Notes: generated by a model from the letters alone, not told the origin. Positions 1 through 9,571 are shown, counted from the first letter of the stretch. The stretch: DNA of 64,000 bases from JAIUNP01 sp020161975 (GCA_036745275.1 DAIOGK010000003.1:1-64000); one strand, 5' to 3'. Made by a program: numbers and translations.

Positions 1-722
1 TGTCGATCATCCACTTCTGGGCGCTGATCTTCCTCTACATCTGGGCCGGTCCGCATCATCTGCACTACACCGCGCTGCCGGATTGGGCGCAGACGCTGGG
101 CATGACCTTCTCGATCATGCTGTGGATGCCCTCGTGGGGCGGCATGATCAACGGCCTGATGACGCTCTCGGGCGCCTGGGACAAGCTCCGCACCGATCCC
201 GTGCTGCGCATGATGGTCGTGTCGGTCGCCTTCTACGGCATGTCGACCTTTGAAGGACCGCTGATGTCGATCAAGGCTGTGAACTCGCTGAGCCACTACA
301 CTGACTGGACCGTCGGCCATGTGCATTCCGGTGCGCTCGGCTGGGTCGGCTATGTCTCGTTCGGTGCGCTCTACTGCCTGTTCCCCTGGCTGTGGAACAA
401 GCGTCAGCTCTATTCGCTGCGGCTGGTCAACTGGCACTTCTGGATCTCGACTCTCGGCATCGTCCTCTACATTTCGGCGATGTGGGTCTCGGGCATCATG
501 CAGGGCCTGATGTGGCGGGCCTATACGGCGCTCGGCTATCTTGAGTACTCCTTCGTCGAGACCGTTGAAGCCATGCACCCCTACTATGTGATCCGTGCCA
601 CCGGCGGCCTGATGTTCGTCGCAGGCTCGCTGATCATGGCCTACAACCTCTGGATGACCGTGCGTTCCAAGGAACTCGCATTGCCGGCTTCGTCCGGTGC
701 TGCGCAGCCCGTGGCCGCGTGA
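1..722 (+). CDS. ccoN: cbb3-type cytochrome c oxidase subunit I (CcoN), 3' part
   Basis: C-terminal part (about 239 residues) of the catalytic heme-copper subunit of the high-affinity cbb3 oxidase, an inner-membrane enzyme that reduces O2 at low oxygen. The reading frame is open from base 3, so the gene starts upstream of the window. Visible motifs are PHHLHYTALPDW (around bases 49-87), whose His pair corresponds to the CuB ligands of the family, and GHVHSGALGW (around 315-345), which carries heme b/b3 ligand histidines. Several hydrophobic helices follow. The stop TGA at 720-722 lies 11 bases before the ccoO start, so this is the first gene of a ccoNOQP operon. The upstream regulatory region (FNR/FixK boxes would be expected) is outside the window. 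Confidence 0.97.
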   Translation, partial: SIIHFWALIFLYIWAGPHHLHYTALPDWAQTLGMTFSIMLWMPSWGGMINGLMTLSGAWDKLRTDPVLRMMVVSVAFYGMSTFEGPLMSIKAVNSLSHYTDWTVGHVHSGALGWVGYVSFGALYCLFPWLWNKRQLYSLRLVNWHFWISTLGIVLYISAMWVSGIMQGLMWRAYTALGYLEYSFVETVEAMHPYYVIRATGGLMFVAGSLIMAYNLWMTVRSKELALPASSGAAQPVAA

Positions 723-733
723 GGAGAGCGACA

Positions 734-1495
734 ATGACCGATACTTCCCATTCCGCTCCCAAGAAGTCCCTGTGGGAACGCCACAAGATCTTCGAGACCA
801 ATGTCTTCGTGCTGGTGCTCGGCGCGTTGCTGGTCGTGTCGATCGGCGGCCTTGTCGAGATCCTGCCGCTCTTCTATCTGAAGAGCACAATCGAGAAGGT
901 GGAGGGCATGCGTCCCTACACACCGCTCGAACTGGCAGGCCGCTCGATCTACGTCCGCGAGGGCTGCTACAACTGCCATAGCCAGATGATCCGCCCCATG
1001 CGCGACGAAGTGGAGCGCTACGGACCGTATTCGCTGGCGGCTGAGTCCATGTATGACCACCCCTTCCAGTGGGGTTCGAAGCGCACCGGGCCAGATCTGG
1101 CGCGCGTCGGCGGCAAGTATTCGGACGAGTGGCAGAGGGCGCATCTGGTCGATCCGCGCTCGGTGGTGCCGGCCTCGATCATGCCGGGCTATCCCTACCT
1201 CGAAGAGCGTGAGCTGGATCTTGATGCCGCAATCGCGGAGATGAAGACCCATTCGGTGGTCGGCGTTCCCTATACGGACGATATGAAGGCCAACGCCCTG
1301 GCTGATCTCAAGGCTCAGGTGAACCCGGATGATGCCAATTCCGAAGCGCTGCTGAAGCGCTATCCGAAGGCCCTCGTTCGGAACTTCGACGGCAAGGACA
1401 AGCTGACAGAAGCCGATGCCGTGATCGCCTATCTCCAGGTGCTCGGCACGTTGGTGGACTTCAAGCTCTACGACGAAAAAGCGAACCGGCGCTGA
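734..1495 (+). CDS. ccoO: cbb3-type cytochrome c oxidase subunit II (CcoO)
   Basis: Membrane-anchored monoheme cytochrome c subunit that passes electrons to CcoN. The 253-residue protein has one N-terminal membrane anchor (about residues 22-45) and a single heme c attachment motif CYNCH followed by SQMIRP, as is typical of CcoO. I chose ATG 734 because GGAGAG lies at 723-728; an open frame extends upstream to 719 but without a matching ribosome-binding site. ccoQ starts 10 bases after its stop. Confidence 0.96.
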   Translation: MTDTSHSAPKKSLWERHKIFETNVFVLVLGALLVVSIGGLVEILPLFYLKSTIEKVEGMRPYTPLELAGRSIYVREGCYNCHSQMIRPMRDEVERYGPYSLAAESMYDHPFQWGSKRTGPDLARVGGKYSDEWQRAHLVDPRSVVPASIMPGYPYLEERELDLDAAIAEMKTHSVVGVPYTDDMKANALADLKAQVNPDDANSEALLKRYPKALVRNFDGKDKLTEADAVIAYLQVLGTLVDFKLYDEKANRR

Positions 1496-1505
1496 GGAGG
1501 TGGCT

Positions 1506-1661
1506 ATGAACGAGACATACCGTTTCCTCGCTGAACTGGCACAATCGGCAGGCCTCATCTACTTCATGAGCGTTTTCGTGGCGATCTGTGTCTATGCCTA
1601 TTGGCCGCGCAACAAGGCGCGATTTGACGAAGCGGCGGCTATTCCGCTGAAGGAGGACTGA
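1506..1661 (+). CDS. ccoQ: cbb3-type oxidase small subunit CcoQ/FixQ
   Basis: A 51-residue protein beginning MNETYRFLAELAQ with one transmembrane helix and a tail ending AAAIPLKED. Size, the single helix followed by a short polar tail, and the position between ccoO and ccoP identify it as CcoQ, which stabilises the cbb3 complex. A strong ribosome-binding site GAGGAGG (1494-1500) precedes ATG 1506. It ends four bases before the ccoP start. Confidence 0.92.
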   Translation: MNETYRFLAELAQSAGLIYFMSVFVAICVYAYWPRNKARFDEAAAIPLKED

Positions 1662-1665
1662 TCCG

Positions 1666-2541
1666 ATGGCCGAGGTTCATGAAAGGGACGTCGTGACTGG
1701 CACGACGACAACCGGCCACGAGTGGGACGGCATCAAGGAACTGAACACGCCTCTGCCCAAGTGGTGGATCAACATGTTCTACCTGACCATCCTGTGGTCG
1801 ATCGGTTACTGGATCGTCTATCCGGCCTGGCCGCTGGTTTCGAGCTACACCACGGGGCTGTTCGGCTATTCCTCCCGCGCAGAACTGGCGCAGGAGATGG
1901 CCGACCTCAAGGCCAAGCGTGGCGCCCAGGCTGCGGGCCTTGAAAAGGCGTCGCTGGAGGAGATTCAGAAGTCGCCGGAACTGAGCCGCATCGCGCTGGC
2001 CCAGGGCAAGGCTGCCTTCGGCGACAACTGTGTTCCCTGCCATGGTGTGGGCGGCGCAGGCACCAAGGGTTATCCGACCCTGGCGGATGACGAATGGCTG
2101 TGGGGCGGTTCGCTGGCCGATATCCAGCAGACCATCCAGCATGGCATTCGCTGGACGCCCGATGACAAGACCCGCATCGGCGACATGATGGCCTTCGGCA
2201 AGCAGGGCCTTCTGAAGAAGGACGAGGTCGACACCGTTGTCGAATACGTTCGGTCGCTGGCCAAGCTCGATGTTGATCCCAAGGCCAATCTTGCGAAGGG
2301 CAAGGAGCTGTTCGAAACGAACTGCGCCAGCTGCCACGGCGACGCCGGCAAGGGCAACCGCGACATGGGCGCGCCGAACCTGACCGATTCGGTTTGGCTC
2401 TATGGCTCGGATCGGCCCGCGATGTACAATACTGTGTACAACGGTCGTCAGGGCGCCATGCCCGCATGGGCCGGCCGTCTTGATCCGGTGACGATCAAAT
2501 CGCTCACCCTCTATGTTCACAGCCTTGGAGGCGGAAAGTGA
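1666..2541 (+). CDS. ccoP: cbb3-type cytochrome c oxidase subunit III (CcoP)
   Basis: Diheme membrane cytochrome c (291 residues) that receives electrons from the bc1 complex via soluble cytochromes and hands them to CcoO/CcoN. The N-terminal part contains NTPLPKWWINMFYLT, the signature of the CcoP membrane segment. Two periplasmic heme c motifs are seen, CVPCH (about residue 125) and CASCH (about residue 222). The ribosome-binding site is GGAGG within the end of ccoQ. Its TGA (2539-2541) overlaps the GTG start of ccoG, indicating translational coupling of oxidase and assembly genes. Confidence 0.97.
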   Translation: MAEVHERDVVTGTTTTGHEWDGIKELNTPLPKWWINMFYLTILWSIGYWIVYPAWPLVSSYTTGLFGYSSRAELAQEMADLKAKRGAQAAGLEKASLEEIQKSPELSRIALAQGKAAFGDNCVPCHGVGGAGTKGYPTLADDEWLWGGSLADIQQTIQHGIRWTPDDKTRIGDMMAFGKQGLLKKDEVDTVVEYVRSLAKLDVDPKANLAKGKELFETNCASCHGDAGKGNRDMGAPNLTDSVWLYGSDRPAMYNTVYNGRQGAMPAWAGRLDPVTIKSLTLYVHSLGGGK

Positions 2542-3995
2542 GCAACGCCCCGCACCCTGTTGAGGAAGAAACGTATATCGAGGGGCCGCTCTATGCCTCT
2601 GCAAAGCGAATCTATCCGCAAAGGGTGCAGGGCCCCTTCAGGCAGATCAAATGGGCCATCCTGGCGGTCTGCCTGATCATCTATTACTTCCTGCCGTTCG
2701 TGCGGTGGGACCGGGGGCCGAACCTGCCGAACCAGGCGGTGCTTCTCGATCTTGAAAAGCGTCGATTTTACTTCTTTTTCATCGAGATCTGGCCGCAGGA
2801 GGTTTATTACTTCACCGGCCTCCTGATCATCGCGGCCATCGTCCTGTTTCTGATGAATTCAATAGGCGGGCGGATCTGGTGCGGCTATCTCTGCCCGCAA
2901 ACCGTCTGGACCGACCTCTTCATGGCCGTCGAACGTCATATCGAGGGTGATCGGCGCGACCGCATCAAGCTGGATGCGGGGCCGTGGACCACCAACAAGA
3001 TCGCCAAGAAGACGATCAAGCATTTCCTCTGGATCATGATCGCCTGGTGGACGGGCGGCGCCTGGGTTCTCTATTTCTCTGACGCGCCGACGCTGGTGCA
3101 TGACCTGCTGCTGTTCCGGGCGCCGATGACGGCTTACCTGTGGATCGGCATCCTGACCTTCACGACCTATATGCTTGCTGGACACATGCGTGAGCAGGTC
3201 TGTCTCTACATGTGTCCCTGGCCGCGCATTCAGGCGGCCCTGACCGACGAAGATGCGCTCAACGTGACCTATCGCTATGACCGGGGCGAGCCGCGCATGT
3301 CGGTCAAGGACGCGCGCAAGGCGGAAGCTTCGGGCCAGCCGGCGGGCGATTGCGTTGAATGCCTGCAATGCGTGCATGTTTGCCCGACCGGCGTCGACAT
3401 CCGCGAAGGGTTGCAGATGGGCTGCATCCAGTGTGGCCTCTGCATCGACGCCTGCGACAATGTGATGGCCAAGCTCGACCGCCCCAAGGGGCTGATCGGC
3501 TACGATACGGACGAGGCGGTCAAGCTGCGCATCAAGGGGGGCACGCCGGTCTACCACATCCTGCGCGCCCGCACTTACATCTACCTCGCCATCATCGGGC
3601 TGGTCGGCGGGGCGATGATCTACCAGCTTGCGACACGACAGATGTCCGGTGTGGCTGCCATTCACGACCGATCCCCGCTGTTTGTCACGCTGGCCGACGG
3701 GTCGATCCGCAATGCCTATACGCTGCGCCTCATCAACAAGCGTCCCGAGGCGCGCGATTTCGCCGTCACGGTCGAGGGGCTGCTGGATGCGCAGGTCGAG
3801 ATCGTGGGCGTGCCCAAGACGGCGGACTGGCGGCCCGTTGTCGAGGTCGGCCCGGACCAGACCCGCGAGGTGAGGCTGCTGGTGAGCGCGCCGAAGGCTT
3901 CACTGACGGGCAAGAGTGTGCCTATCACCATTCGTGCCTCCGATTTGTTTGCCGGGGAAAAGGTGCAGGTCCAGGATAATTTCTTCGGACCCTGA
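2538..3995 (+). CDS. ccoG: cytochrome c oxidase accessory protein CcoG (FixG/RdxA family)
   Basis: Polytopic iron-sulfur membrane protein (485 residues) needed for delivery of copper, in reduced form, to the cbb3 oxidase. Features in order are an N-terminal cytoplasmic stretch, transmembrane helices, IWCGYLCPQTVW, EQVCLYMCPWPR, and two [4Fe-4S] ferredoxin motifs CVECLQCVHVCPTG and CIQCGLCIDACD. A last membrane helix and an Ig-like FixG C-terminal domain follow. The start is GTG 2538, overlapping the ccoP stop by 4 bases. Confidence 0.96.
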   Translation: MSNAPHPVEEETYIEGPLYASAKRIYPQRVQGPFRQIKWAILAVCLIIYYFLPFVRWDRGPNLPNQAVLLDLEKRRFYFFFIEIWPQEVYYFTGLLIIAAIVLFLMNSIGGRIWCGYLCPQTVWTDLFMAVERHIEGDRRDRIKLDAGPWTTNKIAKKTIKHFLWIMIAWWTGGAWVLYFSDAPTLVHDLLLFRAPMTAYLWIGILTFTTYMLAGHMREQVCLYMCPWPRIQAALTDEDALNVTYRYDRGEPRMSVKDARKAEASGQPAGDCVECLQCVHVCPTGVDIREGLQMGCIQCGLCIDACDNVMAKLDRPKGLIGYDTDEAVKLRIKGGTPVYHILRARTYIYLAIIGLVGGAMIYQLATRQMSGVAAIHDRSPLFVTLADGSIRNAYTLRLINKRPEARDFAVTVEGLLDAQVEIVGVPKTADWRPVVEVGPDQTREVRLLVSAPKASLTGKSVPITIRASDLFAGEKVQVQDNFFGP

Positions 3996-4071
3996 CACCG
4001 GAATTTGCTCGGAAAACGGCCAATGCGGTCAAATGGAACCGATCATGACGTCCTGCTGTGGAGTGTTGCTG

Positions 4072-4596
4072 ATGCCCGTTGATCTCAAAGCCTCCGGCGC
4101 CGGAGCGCCGCGCAAGGAATGGACCATCACCGGTCGATTTGTGTTCTTCTCGCTGTTGGCCTTTTTCGGTGTCGTCGTTGCTGTCAACGGCGTGATGATG
4201 ACGCTGGCCATCCGGACCTTTCCGGGCATCGATGCCCGGAACGGATATGAGGTCAGCCAAGCCTACAACAAGGAAATCGCCGCCGCACGGGCGCAGATGG
4301 AGCGCGGCTGGTCGTCAGACACGGTGCTTGCTGGGGTCGGCGAGAGTGCCCGCCTCACCATGACCTTGCGCACGGCTTCTGGCGCGCCGGTGACAGGGCT
4401 CGCGGCGGAAGCCCGCGTTCGGCATCCTTCGGATCGCAAGCTCGATCACGTTGTGCTGCTCAACGAGTTTGCGCCCGGCGTCTATCAGGCGGATGTGTCG
4501 GATCTTGCCGATGGAAACTGGGGTGTTACTGTTGCGGCGCGGCAGAATGGCGAGCGCGTTTACCAGACCGAGACGCGGCTGACGCTCAAGAGGTGA
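4072..4596 (+). CDS. ccoH: cbb3 oxidase assembly protein CcoH/FixH
   Basis: FixH-family protein (about 174 residues) required for cbb3 oxidase maturation and close to the copper ATPase CcoI. It has one N-terminal membrane helix (FVFFSLLAFFGVVVAVNGVMM) followed by the characteristic VSQAYNKEIAAA stretch and a periplasmic beta-rich domain. The frame is open much further upstream, but ATG 4072 is preferred because GGAG lies 8 bases before it and the product then matches family length. ATG 4033 and ATG 4045 are alternatives. ccoI starts 4 bases after its stop. Confidence 0.9.
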   Translation: MPVDLKASGAGAPRKEWTITGRFVFFSLLAFFGVVVAVNGVMMTLAIRTFPGIDARNGYEVSQAYNKEIAAARAQMERGWSSDTVLAGVGESARLTMTLRTASGAPVTGLAAEARVRHPSDRKLDHVVLLNEFAPGVYQADVSDLADGNWGVTVAARQNGERVYQTETRLTLKR

Positions 4597-4600
4597 TGCG

Positions 4601-6787
4601 ATGTCGCAGCAGGACCGAGCGTTTCGCGACCTGTCGACTTTCGTCCGGCCCGGCAAGAGCGGTACGGATGCGATGGATCTGGCTGTGGGCGGCATAAAAT
4701 GCGCCGGCTGCATGACCGCCATCGAAAATGGCCTGAGCCGTGAGCCTGGTGTGGTGTCGGCTCGGGTCAATCTGGCCTCCAAGCGCGTGACCATTGAATG
4801 GATGCGCGGGCGCAACAGTCCAGACCGGCTGATCGACCGGCTCGACGAACTCGGCTTTGCCGCCCATCCGTTCTCGCCGCGCAAGGTCGAGACTGCGGAA
4901 GCACGCGAGGAGAAGCGCCTGCTCCTCTGCCTTGGCGTTGCGGCTTTCGCGGCCATGAACATCATGCTGCTGTCGGTGTCGGTGTGGTCGGGCAACGCCT
5001 CGGACATCACGCCGGAAACGCGGGACTTCTTCCACTGGCTCTCGGCGCTGATTGCCCTTCCGACTGCGGCTTATGCCGGGCGCCCGTTTTTTGAAAGTGC
5101 GCTGCGGGCCATCCGTTCCGGTGCGGTGAACATGGATGTGCCGATCACGCTCGGCATCATGCTGGCGCTCGGCATGTCGGTGGTCGAGACGCTCCAGCAC
5201 GCTGAGCACGCCTATTTCGACAGCGCCGTCATGCTGATCTTCTTCCTGCTGATCGGGCGCTATCTCGACAGCGCCGTGCGGCGGCGGACGCGGGATGTTG
5301 CCGGCAATCTCGCCGCGCTCCGCGCCGATACCGCGACGCGGGTGGCCGCTGACGGCAGCCTTGTCGATGTGCCTGTGGAAGCCATCGACCCCGGCGACGT
5401 GGTGCTGGCCAGCCCCGGCCAGCGGATTGCCGTGGACGGACTGGTCATCGCCGGGACATCCGACATCGACCAGAGCCTGATCACGGGCGAGACGCGGCAT
5501 GTGCCGGTGAAGGCGGGCGATCCGGTCTATGCCGGCACGCTCAACATCGGCGGGCAGTTGCGCATCCGCGTCACCAAGGCCGAAAGCGGCACATTGCTGG
5601 CGGAAATCGAACGGTTGCTGACCGGCGCCATCGAGGGACGGGCGAAATATGTGCGCCTCGCCGATCGGGCGGCGCGGCTCTATGCGCCGGTCGTCCATGC
5701 GACCGCGCTGATCACCTTCATCGGCTGGCTGTTGGCGGGCATGGCCTGGAAGCCGGCGCTGCTGATTGCCATCACGGTGCTGATCATCACCTGTCCCTGT
5801 GCGTTGGCGCTGGCGATTCCGGCGGTGCAGGTGGTGGCGACCCAGGCGCTGTTCCGTCGGTCGATCCTGCTTTATGCGCCCGATGCACTGGAGCGGCTTG
5901 CCGAGGTTGACACAGTTGTTTTCGACAAAACCGGAACGCTCACGCTACCGAAGGCGAGCCTTGCCAATGCAGGCGACATCCCCCCGGACGTGCTTCAGCG
6001 CGCAGGAAGCCTTGCGATGGGGTCGCGTCATCCGCTGGCGGTTGCGGTGGCGGACGCCGCTGGCAGGCCGCCCGTGGCCGCCGGGATTCATGAGATTGCG
6101 GGTGCTGGGGTGGAGGTGCAGATCGGCGGGGAGCGCGTGCGGTTCGGCAGTCTTGCCTTCTGCGGTGCGGAGCAGGACGGCGCCACCGTGGCTGCGCAGT
6201 TTCCTGATGCCTCGCTGATCGCCTTCCGGCAGGGGGGCCTTGTGCAGGTCTTTGCGGTCGAACAATCCCTGCGCCCCGATGCGGCGGCGACGGTTGCGGC
6301 GCTGAAGGCCGCCGGGCTCCAGACCTTGATCATTTCCGGCGACCGGCAGGAAGCGGTGGCGCGGGCTGCGGCGCGGCTCGGCATTTCCGATTTCAGCGGC
6401 GACATGAAGCCCGCGGAAAAGATTGCGATTCTGGAGCGGCTGAAGGCCGATGGACGGAAAGTGCTGATGGTTGGCGACGGGCTCAACGATGCGCCTGCGC
6501 TGGCAGCAGCGCATGTGTCGCTCTCGCCGGTGACGGCGGTGCATCTTGCCCAGGCCGCAGCCGATGGCGTATTCCTGGGTGAGGGGCTGGCGCCGGTCCA
6601 CGCTGCCGTGCGTACGGCACGGGTTGCGCGGAAAGTCATGGGGCAGAACCTTTGGCTGGCTGTGATCTACAACATCGTTGCCGTGCCGCTGGCGATTGCC
6701 GGTTATGTTACGCCGCTGATTGCGGCGCTCGCCATGAGCGGTTCGTCGATCCTGGTGACCCTCAATGCGCTCAGCGCGAGGAGGTGA
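4601..6787 (+). CDS. ccoI: copper-translocating P1B-type ATPase CcoI/FixI
   Basis: Inner-membrane heavy-metal ATPase (728 residues) that exports copper for insertion into the CuB site of the cbb3 oxidase. Domains in order are an HMA metal-binding domain with CAGC (near residue 35), eight predicted membrane helices, the CPC ion-binding motif in CPCALALAIP, the phosphorylation motif DKTGTLT, and the hinge motif GDGLNDAPA. Placement between ccoH and ccoS makes CcoI much more likely than a CopA resistance pump. Confidence 0.96.
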   Translation: MSQQDRAFRDLSTFVRPGKSGTDAMDLAVGGIKCAGCMTAIENGLSREPGVVSARVNLASKRVTIEWMRGRNSPDRLIDRLDELGFAAHPFSPRKVETAEAREEKRLLLCLGVAAFAAMNIMLLSVSVWSGNASDITPETRDFFHWLSALIALPTAAYAGRPFFESALRAIRSGAVNMDVPITLGIMLALGMSVVETLQHAEHAYFDSAVMLIFFLLIGRYLDSAVRRRTRDVAGNLAALRADTATRVAADGSLVDVPVEAIDPGDVVLASPGQRIAVDGLVIAGTSDIDQSLITGETRHVPVKAGDPVYAGTLNIGGQLRIRVTKAESGTLLAEIERLLTGAIEGRAKYVRLADRAARLYAPVVHATALITFIGWLLAGMAWKPALLIAITVLIITCPCALALAIPAVQVVATQALFRRSILLYAPDALERLAEVDTVVFDKTGTLTLPKASLANAGDIPPDVLQRAGSLAMGSRHPLAVAVADAAGRPPVAAGIHEIAGAGVEVQIGGERVRFGSLAFCGAEQDGATVAAQFPDASLIAFRQGGLVQVFAVEQSLRPDAAATVAALKAAGLQTLIISGDRQEAVARAAARLGISDFSGDMKPAEKIAILERLKADGRKVLMVGDGLNDAPALAAAHVSLSPVTAVHLAQAAADGVFLGEGLAPVHAAVRTARVARKVMGQNLWLAVIYNIVAVPLAIAGYVTPLIAALAMSGSSILVTLNALSARR

Positions 6788-6790
6788 AGC

Positions 6791-6946
6791 ATGAATATTC
6801 TCGTCATTCTGGTGCCGTTGGCGCTGCTGCTCGGGCTAGGTGGCCTTGCAGCCTTCGTCTGGTCGCTGCACGGCAAACAGTTCGAGGATCTTGAAGGCGC
6901 CGGCTGGCGGGCGCTGAGCGACGACGATATCCGCCCGAACGGGTGA
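6791..6946 (+). CDS. ccoS: cbb3-type oxidase assembly protein CcoS
   Basis: A 51-residue protein beginning MNILVILVPLALLLGLGGLA with one transmembrane helix, then FVWSLHGKQFEDLEGAG. The short W/F-rich stretch after the helix is typical of CcoS, which is required for heme and copper cofactor insertion. AGGTGAAGC precedes ATG 6791, three bases after the ccoI stop. It closes the ccoGHIS operon; no clear intrinsic terminator separates it from pxpB 48 bases downstream. Confidence 0.92.
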   Translation: MNILVILVPLALLLGLGGLAAFVWSLHGKQFEDLEGAGWRALSDDDIRPNG

Positions 6947-6994
6947 TTTTGCGCGTTGCCAAACGCCTGCCTGTCATGGTCCAGTGATCGGGCC

Positions 6995-7717
6995 ATGAAG
7001 CCTGAACCGGTTATCCTTCCCTGTGGTGACAGTGCGCTGAGTGTCGAACTTGGTGCTGTCATCGATGAAACCCTCAATGGCCGTGTGCTGGCTCTTGATG
7101 CGCTGGTGACTGCGGAAAGCCCGCCCGGTGTGATCGAGACGATCCCGACCTATCGGTCGCTGTTTGTCGTCTATGATCCTGTCGTGGCGGACTACGCTAC
7201 GCTTGCCGCGTGGTTTCTGGACCGGGCGAACCGTGCGCTGACCCCGCCGAAGCCCGGGCGGAACTGGCAGTTTCCGGTGTGCTACGGCGCTGAGCATGGC
7301 ATCGATCTGCCCTTTATCGCGTCGCGGACCGGGCTGAGTGAGGCAGAAGTGGTTCGTCGCCATGCGGCGGGATTGTACCGGGTTTACATGATGGGGTTTC
7401 TGCCGGGTTTCACCTATCTCGGCGGCCTCGATGCGGCGATTTCCGTGCCCCGGCGCGACGATCCGCGCCTGACCAGTCCGACGGGCACCATCTCGATCGG
7501 CGGTATCCAGACCGGCATCCAGTGTCTTGCCTCGCCGACCGGCTGGCATCTGATCGGACGTACACCGGCGCGGACCTATGACCCCAACCGCGACCCGGTT
7601 TTCTTTCTTGAACCCGGAGACACAGTGCGGTTCATCGCCGTTTCTCCCGATGAGTTTACGGCGCTCGAACGGCGGGCGGCAGCAGGAGAGCGCGTGGCCG
7701 AGGCGGGCAACCCATGA
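6995..7717 (+). CDS. pxpB: 5-oxoprolinase subunit PxpB (KipI/YbgJ family)
   Basis: Subunit of the ATP-dependent prokaryotic 5-oxoprolinase PxpABC, which opens 5-oxoproline (pyroglutamate), a damage product of glutamine/glutamate, to glutamate in the cytoplasm. The protein (240 residues) carries the family motifs GDSALSVELG near the N-terminus and MGFLPGFTYLGGL in the middle. I chose ATG 6995 over an upstream in-frame start because the domain begins right there. Its last four bases overlap the pxpC start. Regulator function as in Bacillus KipI is an older alternative, but the full pxpBCA set argues for the enzyme. Confidence 0.93.
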   Translation: MKPEPVILPCGDSALSVELGAVIDETLNGRVLALDALVTAESPPGVIETIPTYRSLFVVYDPVVADYATLAAWFLDRANRALTPPKPGRNWQFPVCYGAEHGIDLPFIASRTGLSEAEVVRRHAAGLYRVYMMGFLPGFTYLGGLDAAISVPRRDDPRLTSPTGTISIGGIQTGIQCLASPTGWHLIGRTPARTYDPNRDPVFFLEPGDTVRFIAVSPDEFTALERRAAAGERVAEAGNP

Positions 7718-8724
7718 GCACCATCGAGATCATCGAGGCGGGACCCTACACCTCCATTCAGGATCGTGGCCGCTTTGGCGAGCAGCGCTACGGGCTGGGA
7801 CCGGCGGGCGCCATGGATCGCCTTTCCCTCGGCATCGCCAATGTGCTGGTCGGCCAGGCGCCGGGCGATGCCGCCATCGAGATTGGACCGCTGCCAATGA
7901 CGTTTCGCGTTACGGAGGGGGTGGTGCGCATCGCTGTTGCGGGTGCGGTGCGCGGCATGACTTCGGACGGACGGGCGCTTTCGGGCCACGAGACAATCCT
8001 CCTCAACGAGGGGGATCGTGTGCAGATGCGCGCAGCATCGCAGGGTGTCTTCACCTATCTTGCCTTTGAGGGCGGTATCCGGGCCGAGCCGGTGCTCGGC
8101 AGCCTGTCCGTGCATGCGCGCGCCGGTATAGGTTGCCCCTATCCCCGGGCCCTCCAGCCGGGGGATCGGATCACGGTGGGCGGTGCCAGTACGCGGGAGA
8201 CGGAGCGGCTGCTCCCGCCGCTCGCCGAGACTCATGGCCCCTTGCGGGTGGTGCTCGGGCCGCAGGATGAGCACTTCACGCCGGCAGCGATTGCCGCATT
8301 TCTTGCCGCAGACTGGACGATCTCGTCCACATCGGATCGCATGGGGTTTCGCCTTGAAGGGCCGAAGCTCGAACATGCGAAGGGGTTCAACATCATTTCA
8401 GACGGCATCGCCTTCGGCGCCATTCAGGTGCCAGGGTCCGGCCAGCCGCTGGTGTTGATGGCCGATCGGGGGACAACGGGCGGTTATCCCAAGATCGCGG
8501 TCGTCATCTCGGCTGATCTGCCGCGTCTGGCGCAGATGCCGGTGGGCAGCAAAATCCGTTTTGCCGCCGTCAGCGTGGCCGTTGCACAGCTCGAGGCGCG
8601 CGCCATGGCCGTTACACTGGCCGGTTTGAAAGATCAGGTGCGTGAAATCGGCGGGGGTGAACTGTCCAGCGCATTTCTGCTCGGCGCCAATCTGGCTGGC
8701 GGCGCTGTGGATGCGCTGGAATAG
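7714..8724 (+). CDS. pxpC: 5-oxoprolinase subunit PxpC (KipA/YbgK biotin-carboxylase-associated family)
   Basis: Second subunit of 5-oxoprolinase (336 residues). The N-terminus carries the family signature SIQDRGRFGEQRYGLGPAG. Later motifs include GFRLEGPKLE and the SDGIAFGAIQVPGSGQP stretch typical of the allophanate hydrolase subunit-2 fold. The ATGA overlap with pxpB indicates coupled translation, as expected for partners that form a PxpB-PxpC complex. Confidence 0.93.
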   Translation: MSTIEIIEAGPYTSIQDRGRFGEQRYGLGPAGAMDRLSLGIANVLVGQAPGDAAIEIGPLPMTFRVTEGVVRIAVAGAVRGMTSDGRALSGHETILLNEGDRVQMRAASQGVFTYLAFEGGIRAEPVLGSLSVHARAGIGCPYPRALQPGDRITVGGASTRETERLLPPLAETHGPLRVVLGPQDEHFTPAAIAAFLAADWTISSTSDRMGFRLEGPKLEHAKGFNIISDGIAFGAIQVPGSGQPLVLMADRGTTGGYPKIAVVISADLPRLAQMPVGSKIRFAAVSVAVAQLEARAMAVTLAGLKDQVREIGGGELSSAFLLGANLAGGAVDALE

Positions 8725-8733
8725 GAGGGACGA

Positions 8734-9501
8734 ATGCGGGTCGATCTCAACAGCGATCTTGGCGAAAGCTTTGGCCCCTGGCCGATGGGGGATGATGCGG
8801 CGATGCTATCGCTCGTGTCCTCGGCGAATATCGCAGGCGGGCTGCACGGGGGTGATCCTACGGTCATTCTCAACGCCTGCCGGCTTGCGGTTGCGCGCGA
8901 TGTGTCCATTGGTGCGCATCCAGGTTTTCCTGACCTGCAAGGTTTCGGACGGCGGCAGATTCTCGGGTTCAGCGCCGGGGAGATCGAGGCCTTCATTGCC
9001 TACCAGATCGGCGCGGTGCAGGCGCTTGCACGTATGGCGGGCGGACGTGTGACCCATGTGAAGGCCCACGGCGCCCTGTCCAATATGGCCTGCGAGGATG
9101 CGATGATGGCCGGAGCGATTGCCCGTGCCATCCGCGCGGTCAATTCAGACCTCATTTTTGTGGTGCTGCCATTCTCGGAGCTTGCGCGGGCGGGCGAGGC
9201 CGCAGGTCTCAGGATGGCGATGGAGGTGTTCGCCGACCGCGCTTATGAGGACAACGGTCTTCTCATGGGGCGCAAGAAGCCAGGCTCTGTGATCCATGAC
9301 GCCGATGCGGCGGCCGAGAACGTGCTGGCGATGATCCGAGATCAGGCGATCACAACCGGCACGGGGCGCAAGATGCCCACGCGGGTTGATACGGTGTGCA
9401 TCCATTCCGATACGCCCGGCGCGGTGGCGATGGCACGGCACATCCGCGCCAGGCTCGATGCGGCGGGCGTGGTGATTACCCCCTTCGCCGCCTGGGTGTA
9501 A
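8734..9501 (+). CDS. pxpA: 5-oxoprolinase subunit PxpA (LamB/YcsF family)
   Basis: Catalytic PxpA subunit (255 residues, the usual length) of the LamB/YcsF family. It starts with the signature VDLNSDLGESFGPW and contains SSANIAGGLHGGDP, GAHPGFPD and VKAHGALSN. AGGAGGG precedes ATG 8734, nine bases after the pxpC stop. The order B-C-A with tight spacing shows one transcript dedicated to 5-oxoproline salvage. Confidence 0.94.
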   Translation: MRVDLNSDLGESFGPWPMGDDAAMLSLVSSANIAGGLHGGDPTVILNACRLAVARDVSIGAHPGFPDLQGFGRRQILGFSAGEIEAFIAYQIGAVQALARMAGGRVTHVKAHGALSNMACEDAMMAGAIARAIRAVNSDLIFVVLPFSELARAGEAAGLRMAMEVFADRAYEDNGLLMGRKKPGSVIHDADAAAENVLAMIRDQAITTGTGRKMPTRVDTVCIHSDTPGAVAMARHIRARLDAAGVVITPFAAWV

Positions 9502-9571
9502 CCGCAGTCCGGGCCCGCCCCCGCCACCCCGCGTGTAGGGGAACGCGCCGGATCACGCGTCAAACGGAGGC